Positions 1-4,925 of a stretch of DNA of 8,182 bases are shown here, one piece after another; within the stretch, counting starts at the first letter, position 1; every line of letters begins with the position of its first letter. Below the pieces are notes generated by a model. The model was not told the origin of the DNA. It saw only the letters and a list, made by a program, of their open reading frames with translations, and did not search any database. The DNA lies in assembly GCA_016866375.1 (NCBI GenBank), contig VGMK01000083.1, forward strand, positions 1-8,182. Reading direction: 5' to 3'. The translations under genes and the position numbers were made by a program. The DNA is from Bacteroidota bacterium. Lineage in GTDB: Bacteria; Bacteroidota; Bacteroidia; Flavobacteriales_D; Crocinitomicaceae.

Positions 1-748
1 CATACACGCGATTTCTTACTTCTTCGTTATGTATTTCATGGCAATATTCTCTTTTTGGGTTAGCCGTTGGAATTTCAGCTGCCAAATCAAGTTGAAACTG
101 ACATTGTTCTTTGATTGCCTCGTGAGCCACTTTTATTACTGCTATTAAATCCTCCTCTGAAATTTCTTTCATTTCTCCTTCCAACATATTGATATCTTTA
201 GCTGTTCCTGCAATTACCACATCTAAGTCGGATTGTTCCATTTCCTGCATGGTCGGATTTACTACGAAGGATCCATTAATGCGACCTACTCGTACTTCTG
301 ACATCGGCCCATTAAATGGTATGTCCGAAACGGCTATAGCTGCAGAGGCAGCAAAACCGCAGAGAGCATCTGGATTATTGATGCCATCATACGAAAGCAA
401 TTGAATCATCACTTGTACTTCTGCATGATAATCATCTGGGAATAATGGACGCAGCGCGCGATCTACTAAACGCATTACCAAAATTTCTGTTTCTGAAGGA
501 CGCGCTTCTCTTCTAAAGAAACCGCCTGGAAATCTTCCTGCGGCCGCATATTTTTCCCGATAATCTACTGTTAACGGTAAAAAATCCACGCCTTCTTTTG
601 CGTCTGGTGCCGCAACAACTGTTGCCAATAACATGGTGTCGCCCATGCGCACCACTACAGACCCATCGGCCTGTTTTGCCAATTTTCCGGTTTCGACGCT
701 TATCTCCTTGCCGCCGGTAATCATTGACTTTCTTAAACCTATATTCAT
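1..748 (-). CDS. pnp: Polynucleotide phosphorylase, N-terminal part (cut by left edge)
   Basis: PNPase degrades RNA 3' to 5' with phosphate, releasing nucleoside diphosphates, and acts as a cytoplasmic trimer in mRNA turnover. Translating the minus strand from the ATG at 746-748 gives 249 codons without a stop to the window edge, roughly the first third of a protein usually near 700 residues. Visible are the start MNIGLRKSMITGGKEISVETG, the run GRFPGGFFRREARPSETEIL (residues 71-90) and VDRALRPLFP (95-104), all hallmarks of the first RNase PH-like domain. The later all-alpha region is beginning at the edge; the second RNase PH domain, KH and S1 domains lie outside. The start was chosen because it gives the family N-terminus; Met9 and Met35 are too far in. 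No Shine-Dalgarno sequence is visible; the leader is A-rich. The upstream neighbour is the four-helix-bundle gene (62-bp gap), not rpsO directly, and no terminator separates the two. Confidence 0.97.
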   Translation of the reverse strand, partial: MNIGLRKSMITGGKEISVETGKLAKQADGSVVVRMGDTMLLATVVAAPDAKEGVDFLPLTVDYREKYAAAGRFPGGFFRREARPSETEILVMRLVDRALRPLFPDDYHAEVQVMIQLLSYDGINNPDALCGFAASAAIAVSDIPFNGPMSEVRVGRINGSFVVNPTMQEMEQSDLDVVIAGTAKDINMLEGEMKEISEEDLIAVIKVAHEAIKEQCQFQLDLAAEIPTANPKREYCHEIHNEEVRNRVY

Positions 749-749
749 T

Positions 750-773
750 TTTATTTATTTACTTATTTATTTA
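750..773 (-). repeat. Tetranucleotide TTTA run in the pnp leader
   Basis: Six consecutive 4-nt units on the plus strand (five TTTA and one CTTA) end two bases after the pnp start codon on the minus strand. Read in the pnp sense this is an AAAT-type leader with no purine-rich ribosome site, consistent with the A-rich leaders common in Bacteroidota. Short tandem tetranucleotides can change length by slippage, which would alter leader spacing. That is inference; no length variation can be seen here. Confidence 0.6.
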
Positions 774-774
774 A

Positions 775-814
775 CGAGTGAATGATTTTAAGAGTGAATG
801 ACCTAACGAATTAA
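775..814. repeat. 8-nt-spaced degenerate repeats downstream of the four-helix gene
   Basis: On the plus strand the block splits into five successive 8-nt units of the form nGAnnnAA or close: CGAGTGAA, TGATTTTA, AGAGTGAA, TGACCTAA, CGAATTAA. The exact decamer GAGTGAATGA occurs at 776-785 and 792-801, 16 bases apart. The last unit overlaps the stop codon of the four-helix gene. The units resemble those upstream of the gene (1171-1226) but lie in the opposite orientation, so the two blocks are partly inverted copies flanking the gene. Function unknown. Confidence 0.55.
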
Positions 815-1179
815 ATATCATTTTCAATTCTACTCTTAATTTGTCGAGTGAAACCACCAATCCTATTTTGCAAAGCATTGAGATTTTTAATTAATTCTTT
901 AGATGACATATTGAATAAATCCTCAGCTAAAATTAATTGTGTTTCCAACTCATAACTTGATGAGATGGCTATTTCTAAGAACCTAACAAATTCTTTATTA
1001 GTTGTCCTGCCAGATCCTTCGGCAATATTGGAGGGAATGGAAACTGCAGAACGATTAATTTGTGATGTGATTCCAAATTTCTCTTCTGTTGGGAGCTGAG
1101 TGCTAAATTCATATACTTCCTTCACCATTACTACTGATTCTTGCCAAATTTTTATTTCTCTAAAATTGTGTTTTTTCAT
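811..1179 (-). CDS. Four-helix-bundle protein of the S23 / 23S rRNA-intervening-sequence (IVP) family
   Basis: This 122-residue protein belongs to the four-helix-bundle family first known from ORFs inside intervening sequences of 23S rRNA genes in Leptospira and Coxiella, and related in fold to the Avd accessory proteins of diversity-generating retroelements. Its biochemical role is unsettled. Family signatures are clear: FREIKIWQES (residues 6-15), the loop SQINRSAVSIPSNIAEGSGR (39-58), then NKEFVRFLEIAISSSYELETQ (about 61-81). It is full length and predicted soluble and helical, with a basic patch suited to nucleic acid binding (inference). It starts at the ATG at 1177-1179, which lies inside the last unit of an 8-nt-periodic repeat. 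It sits between rpsO (after rpsO's terminator) and pnp, where many bacteria have no gene. No reverse transcriptase or variable repeat is visible, so a retroelement role is not supported. Confidence 0.93.
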   Translation of the reverse strand: MKKHNFREIKIWQESVVMVKEVYEFSTQLPTEEKFGITSQINRSAVSIPSNIAEGSGRTTNKEFVRFLEIAISSSYELETQLILAEDLFNMSSKELIKNLNALQNRIGGFTRQIKSRIENDI

Positions 1180-1226
1180 TCTCTCAATCAGTCATTACAT
1201 CATTCCTTCATTTCCTCATTCTCTCA
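1171..1226 (-). repeat. 8-nt-periodic TGA-led array running into the start codon
   Basis: Read on the minus strand, seven consecutive 8-nt units all begin with TGA: TGAGAGAA, TGAGGAAA, TGAAGGAA, TGATGTAA, TGACTGAT, TGAGAGAA, TGAAAAAA. The first and sixth are identical. The last two junctions supply the ATG start of the four-helix gene. The periodicity is exact although bases 4-8 of each unit vary. The purine-rich units GAGAGAA and GAAGGAA could act as redundant ribosome-binding or protein-binding sites (inference). It is far too short to be a CRISPR repeat. Confidence 0.75.
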
Positions 1227-1261
1227 AAACCTCTAACTATAATTCTCACTCTTACAACAAC

Positions 1262-1293
1262 AAAAAAAAGACACCCGACAACTGCCGAATGTC
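1262..1293 (-). terminator. Intrinsic terminator of rpsO
   Basis: On the minus strand, 38 bases after the rpsO stop, bases 1293-1270 form a 10-bp stem (GACATTCGGC with GTCGGGTGTC, including three G-T wobbles) around the tetraloop AGTT. Eight T residues (1269-1262) follow directly. This is a standard Rho-independent terminator, active only in the minus direction. It separates rpsO from the downstream four-helix gene and pnp. Confidence 0.85.
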
Positions 1294-1331
1294 CCCTCTC
1301 CATAAACTATTCCTATTACTCGATAAAAGAA

Positions 1332-1601
1332 TTAACGACGTAAACCTAATTCTTTTACCAAAGCACGGTACTTTTCAATGTCTTTTCCCTTTAAATAATC
1401 TAAAAGGCTTCTGCGTTTTCCAACGAGTAACTGAAGTGCACGTTGCGTTCCGAAGTCTTTGCGATTTTTCTTGAGGTGCTCCGTCAAATGATTAATTCTA
1501 AATGAGAACAGTGCTATTTGACCTTCAGTTGAACCAGTGTTCGTTTCGGAGCCCCCGTGTTTAGCGAAAATTTCTTTCTTCTTTATTGAATCTAAATACA
1601 T
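1332..1601 (-). CDS. rpsO: 30S ribosomal protein S15
   Basis: S15 binds the central domain of 16S rRNA early in small-subunit assembly and contributes to an intersubunit bridge. The 89-residue product is full length. It shows NTGSTEGQIALFSFRINHLT (residues 21-40), HLKKNRKDFGTQRALQLLVG (42-61) and the conserved end KRRSLLDYLKGKDIEKYRAL followed by VKELGLRR. The NTGSxEGQIA form, instead of DTGSxEVQIA, is typical of Bacteroidota. The ATG at 1599-1601 gives the usual N-terminus. It appears monocistronic: a promoter-like element lies about 55 bp upstream, and a strong hairpin terminator lies 38 bp downstream, before the four-helix gene. In many bacteria rpsO is cotranscribed with pnp, so this arrangement is altered. 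Autoregulation by S15 binding its own leader is known elsewhere, but I see no clear structure for it in the short leader here. Confidence 0.98.
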   Translation of the reverse strand: MYLDSIKKKEIFAKHGGSETNTGSTEGQIALFSFRINHLTEHLKKNRKDFGTQRALQLLVGKRRSLLDYLKGKDIEKYRALVKELGLRR

Positions 1602-1655
1602 TCTAATATTCTTTAAATAATTATTATGTAGTATGTGAACCTTTCAAATACGATG

Positions 1656-1682
1656 CAAAGATAGGGATTTGTGTTCAACAAA
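1656..1682 (-). promoter_or_regulatory. Bacteroidota-type promoter for rpsO
   Basis: On the minus strand TATCTTTG (1663-1656) is a perfect match to the Bacteroidota -7 consensus TAnnTTTG. A TTTG at 1682-1679 lies 15 bases upstream, shorter than the usual spacing of about 17-23. Transcription would start about 50 bases before the rpsO ATG. The -7 match is good; the -33 assignment is weak. Confidence 0.55.
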
Positions 1683-1695
1683 AAAAGATAGAAAC

Positions 1696-1722
1696 AAAAA
1701 AAACCTCCCGAAGGAGGTTTTT
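1696..1722 (-). terminator. Intrinsic terminator after the 175-residue membrane protein gene
   Basis: A perfect 10-bp inverted repeat (1699-1708 with 1713-1722, AAAACCTCC-type arms) encloses the loop CGAA. On the minus strand it ends in a run of eight T residues (1703-1696). It begins about 17 bases after the stop codon of the membrane protein gene at 1739. The plus strand also has five T residues after the stem, but no plus-strand gene needs it. It insulates the rpsO promoter just downstream. Confidence 0.92.
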
Positions 1723-1738
1723 ATCAAAAATGTTAATT

Positions 1739-2266
1739 TTAATCTTTCTTTCTGTATATAAAATTCAATCCCCACATGTGCTTCAAGAATCTTCCGATAG
1801 CTGCAATAACATCCAAGAACCAAACCACCATGTTATTTAGTAAGAAATGCAGTATTTCTTTTCCAGCTTTTAACCAAATAACAGAAACGTATGTCATGAA
1901 TAATGGTATTAAATAGGTTTCAAAAAATGGTCCCTTTGCTTTGAATTCTATAAAAAACGTATAACTAAAAAATAAGAATCCAAGAATCCAAATCAAAAAG
2001 ATTAGCGCATCTATCATAAAATTAACGAAATACATAAAATAAAATGAATGCACAGGATAAACTTTTTCACCTTCTTGGTATACTATTGATTTGTTTTCCC
2101 AAATGTGGCTGATTCGAGTGGCCGCTTTCCCCCAAATATTATATGGCAGAATGAATGGGATGTAAACAATTAGGTAATAAAGTGAGCCATAAAGCGCGGT
2201 TAACGCGTGTTTTCCAAAATCGAATTCCTCCGTTTGTGGATCTCTAATAATTTTGTCGTTTTCCAT
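1739..2266 (-). CDS. Hypothetical multi-pass membrane protein
   Basis: I do not recognise this 175-residue protein. It has a polar N-terminus (residues 1-20, rich in acidic residues) and hydrophobic segments at about 25-45 (ALYGSLYYLIVYIPFIL...), 77-106 (a very long stretch with YFVNFMIDALIFLIWILGF) and 114-132 (FFETYLIPLFMTYVSVIW). A fourth, more amphipathic segment lies at about 141-161. The C-terminus is basic (YRKKD). That suggests an inner-membrane protein with three or four helices. It is unusually rich in Phe, Tyr and Trp. There is no signal peptide or enzyme motif. It has its own strong terminator, and its upstream neighbour ends 117 bp away, so it is probably a single-gene unit. The ATG at 2264-2266 is the first in frame. 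Confidence 0.85.
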   Translation of the reverse strand: MENDKIIRDPQTEEFDFGKHALTALYGSLYYLIVYIPFILPYNIWGKAATRISHIWENKSIVYQEGEKVYPVHSFYFMYFVNFMIDALIFLIWILGFLFFSYTFFIEFKAKGPFFETYLIPLFMTYVSVIWLKAGKEILHFLLNNMVVWFLDVIAAIGRFLKHMWGLNFIYRKKD

Positions 2267-2289
2267 AATTTATCATATTTAAGTATAGT

Positions 2290-2317
2290 GAAAATTAGCA
2301 ATAAAAATTTTGAACAA
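2290..2317 (-). promoter_or_regulatory. Possible promoter for the membrane protein gene
   Basis: On the minus strand TAATTTTC (2297-2290) matches the Bacteroidota -7 consensus at all but the last position, with TTG at 2317-2315 and a 17-base spacer. It is close enough to the ATG at 2266 to give a leader of about 20 bases. In such AT-rich DNA one mismatch makes this only suggestive. Confidence 0.3.
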
Positions 2318-2382
2318 CATAAAAATCAAAAAAAAAGTTTTTAACAGTGTGCAGTTTATAACACAATTTTTGCATAAATAAA

Positions 2383-4791
2383 TCACTCAAAAAATATAGC
2401 ATTACTGAATAGCTGCTTTCCTTGTTCCCAAAACCCTCTATACAGCGGATTATCAACTAAATAGATAAAATGGCCCTTCCCGTATAGCATTTTCCCAACC
2501 ACCAAAGAATTTGACTGATTGTCAAGCACTTTATACCCAACAAATCCATTTTCAGGTTTTGCATCTTTTTCTATACGTATTACTGCAGCATCTTTCATTT
2601 GATAAGCAGTTGATGAAAGTTTTAAGGTGTGGTACTTTTTCAACCCGAAGGACAAAGGGTGTGAATGGTCAAACTGCGTTTTAAATATTGCGCCGATAAT
2701 AGTTGAGCTAATTTGTTGACGTTCGAGTTGGGCGTATTCAACATCCGTAGTTGAATCTTTAAATTCCTTTTCGGAAATACCGAATTCTTCCTTACAAAAT
2801 CCCGCTGCACTATTCCCGATTACAATGGCTTGACCACCGTCTTTTACCCAATTTAAAAATGACTGATTATCCGCTAAATCGTGTTCACCTTCAGGAATAA
2901 TAAGCGTATTGATCTGTTTCAAGGAAGCGTCTAAATCAGATTGCCAAATTAAATGCGCTTTATACTGCAATTGTTGTTCAAAGAAGTGCCAAACTTCACC
3001 CACGCTTAATGAAGAGAAATTCTCACTCATTACTATACCAACTGAAGGAACTTCAATAGGTTTTACAGCGTAAGACCCAAAATCTATTCCCTTATCCACA
3101 AATCCTGATTTAATTGATATTACCTCAACTTGATGTTCATTCGATAATCTTGTAAGTTGCTCTATAAAATCGGGCAACTTATTTTCTTTGAGCAGGAAAA
3201 TTAAAGAACCTTCATTGAACTTTTTCCCTTGCGTCTCAAAAGGTTTCTCGTTGTAATAAACCCTCATTCCAGCATTCAAGGTATGTGCGAGAAATTTTGC
3301 AGATTGAAATGAATTCCATGTTACTACATAAGCATATGCATTCATATCAAGTGAATTTGAAATAGGTGTTTTTTTATAATCTCTTGTGATTCCCGTTTTC
3401 ACCAATTCTTTTGATGCCCAGCAATCTAATCCATAAGCATAAGGAAGTGTCCAGGCGGAAATATCGTAAGTTAGTGAGTCTGATAAGTAGGTTGTTGGCT
3501 CGAATAAAACATTTACCAGGGTCCCTTTGGGTTGATTTGTAGAAATAATTAATTCTTTACCAGTAAGTTTTATTTGTTCTTGGTTTTTAGTTGAATAATT
3601 ATATCCTTTTACGGAAGAACCCGCAGCTCCAAGACTGTATTCCACTCGATTATTATCCAGCAAAACGATTAAAGGGGCAAGGCACTGTTCTTCACCAGAA
3701 ATAATAAAAGAATTGTATTTGTAATTTTTATTTACATGAAAAGACTGAAATTCTTTAATTAATTTGGAAGTATTTTTGGAGGCCATTTCAACTGTAGATA
3801 AGCCAGTTGTGACATGATGCTGCACGCGATCAGTGAGTTTCAGGGTATCTCCAACCTGGGTAATTACGGCTAGTCCAGCACGCCCACTTCCACCTTGTTC
3901 ATAAGTCATTCCTATAGAGCCGCTATAAACCGGATATGTATCCCCATAACTTGGATACAACAAATCAAAAATTTCTCTAGAAAAATACAGCCATCCCTCC
4001 TTATCAAAATAGGAGGCGTGATTTTTACCAATTTCTTTCTGAAAATCACGTTGCCAATTGGTTACCACCTCATGGTATGGTTCCGCTGCAGGGGGAAAAT
4101 AATACGGCTCATTGATCCCTTGCTCGTGAAAATCAACATGCACATGAGGCAACCATTGATTATAAATCGCAACACGTTGTTTTGATTCGATTTGCGTCAT
4201 CCATGCCCAATCTCTATTCAGGTCAAATAAATAGTGGTTAGACCTTCCACCGGGCCAAGTTTCATTGTGTTCTGCAGAGAAACTCAGTGCATCATGCGGT
4301 AAATTTCCATACTGATAATAAAAATTAACATAGCGATCTCTTCCATCTGGATTTAAACAAGGATCTATGATCACAAGAACATTTTTTAAGTATTCCTTTT
4401 TATCTGTAACTAATCTGTATGCCGTCTCAATCGCAGCCTCTGTTCCGGAGCTTTCATTGCCGTGTACGTTATAACTCAACCACACGATAGATAAATTTTC
4501 CTTGTCTAAAAGCGCATGATTCTTCTTAATTTCTTCAAGATTTTTTATTGTTTCCTCAGCGCCAATAAAAACGGTGAGTAATTCTCTTCCCTCATAAGTC
4601 TTCCCATAGGAAACCGTTTTCACCTCATTAGGGAAATTATTTTGCAATGCCTGAAAATAAGCAACAACGCGATCATGTCTCGTAAAATTTGTCCCAACCG
4701 TATAACCTAAGAACTTTTCTGGGCTGAATTGACTAAAGCTCAAACCACACGAACAAAACAGAAACAGAAGGAAAATTGTAGTTTTTTTCAT
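2383..4791 (-). CDS. Secreted M14-family zinc carboxypeptidase-like protein with C-terminal glutamine-amidotransferase-like domain
   Basis: This 802-residue protein begins with a Sec signal peptide (MKKTTIFLLFLFCSCGLSFS, likely cleaved near residue 20), so it acts in the periplasm or outside the cell. The M14 peptidase domain spans about 28-345. It has the zinc motif HGNE (His110, Glu113), a third probable zinc ligand His222 in DFHEQG, NPDGR (147-151), substrate-binding candidates Asn192-Arg193 in DLNRDW, and the probable catalytic Glu298 in TYEQGG. All expected active-site residues are present, so it is probably a working metallopeptidase; cleavage specificity cannot be read. A beta-rich linker (about 355-580) is followed by a class I glutamine-amidotransferase-like region (583-670) and a C-terminal module containing GKGHFIYLVDNPLYRGFW. 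The amidotransferase nucleophile position seems to be Ser or Ala (GNSAAG, 659-664), so that part is probably structural. It is divergent from the TonB receptor gene. No convincing terminator hairpin follows, only a run of nine T (2336-2328). Confidence 0.93.
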   Translation of the reverse strand: MKKTTIFLLFLFCSCGLSFSQFSPEKFLGYTVGTNFTRHDRVVAYFQALQNNFPNEVKTVSYGKTYEGRELLTVFIGAEETIKNLEEIKKNHALLDKENLSIVWLSYNVHGNESSGTEAAIETAYRLVTDKKEYLKNVLVIIDPCLNPDGRDRYVNFYYQYGNLPHDALSFSAEHNETWPGGRSNHYLFDLNRDWAWMTQIESKQRVAIYNQWLPHVHVDFHEQGINEPYYFPPAAEPYHEVVTNWQRDFQKEIGKNHASYFDKEGWLYFSREIFDLLYPSYGDTYPVYSGSIGMTYEQGGSGRAGLAVITQVGDTLKLTDRVQHHVTTGLSTVEMASKNTSKLIKEFQSFHVNKNYKYNSFIISGEEQCLAPLIVLLDNNRVEYSLGAAGSSVKGYNYSTKNQEQIKLTGKELIISTNQPKGTLVNVLFEPTTYLSDSLTYDISAWTLPYAYGLDCWASKELVKTGITRDYKKTPISNSLDMNAYAYVVTWNSFQSAKFLAHTLNAGMRVYYNEKPFETQGKKFNEGSLIFLLKENKLPDFIEQLTRLSNEHQVEVISIKSGFVDKGIDFGSYAVKPIEVPSVGIVMSENFSSLSVGEVWHFFEQQLQYKAHLIWQSDLDASLKQINTLIIPEGEHDLADNQSFLNWVKDGGQAIVIGNSAAGFCKEEFGISEKEFKDSTTDVEYAQLERQQISSTIIGAIFKTQFDHSHPLSFGLKKYHTLKLSSTAYQMKDAAVIRIEKDAKPENGFVGYKVLDNQSNSLVVGKMLYGKGHFIYLVDNPLYRGFWEQGKQLFSNAIFFE

Positions 4792-4842
4792 AAGTATTAA
4801 ATTTAGAAAACCAATTTATTCGGTTTTGCTATGCAATGGTTA

Positions 4843-4873
4843 CAAAATTAAACTTTTATCAGGGGTATTCAAA
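4843..4873 (-). promoter_or_regulatory. Bacteroidota consensus promoter of the M14 peptidase gene
   Basis: On the minus strand TTTG (4873-4870), a 19-base spacer and TAATTTTG (4850-4843) match the Bacteroidota housekeeping promoter TTTG-N19-TAnnTTTG exactly. The expected start lies about 45 bases before the ATG at 4791. It is in the middle of the 134-bp divergent gap. Confidence 0.75.
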
Positions 4874-4925
4874 ACACAAAAAAATAAATACGATACTAAC
4901 ACGTTAAAAATTTAATTTTACATCT

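Noticed and set aside
189..404. Plus-strand ORF of 71 codons
   Set aside because: It lies antisense within the clear pnp coding region and resembles no family.
811..1179. Diversity-generating retroelement accessory gene (Avd)
   Set aside because: The fold family is related, but no reverse transcriptase, template repeat or variable repeat is present in the window.
1171..1226. CRISPR array
   Set aside because: Units are 8 nt and contiguous, with no spacer-repeat pattern and no cas genes.
1100..1474. Plus-strand ORF of 124 codons
   Set aside because: It runs antisense across the four-helix gene start, the 8-nt repeat, the rpsO terminator and rpsO; low-complexity Ser/Phe content reflects the complementary strand.
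2328..2382. Intrinsic terminator of the M14 peptidase gene
   Set aside because: A run of nine T is present on the minus strand, but the only preceding stem is a 4-bp GTGT/ACAC pairing, too weak to support a call.
3895..4185. Plus-strand ORF of 96 codons
   Set aside because: It is antisense to the conserved M14 peptidase domain.
4730..4791. Lipoprotein signal in the M14 peptidase
   Set aside because: Cys13 and Cys15 lie in the signal peptide, but the preceding residues (LF, FCS) do not fit a lipobox; ordinary signal peptidase cleavage near residue 20 fits better.
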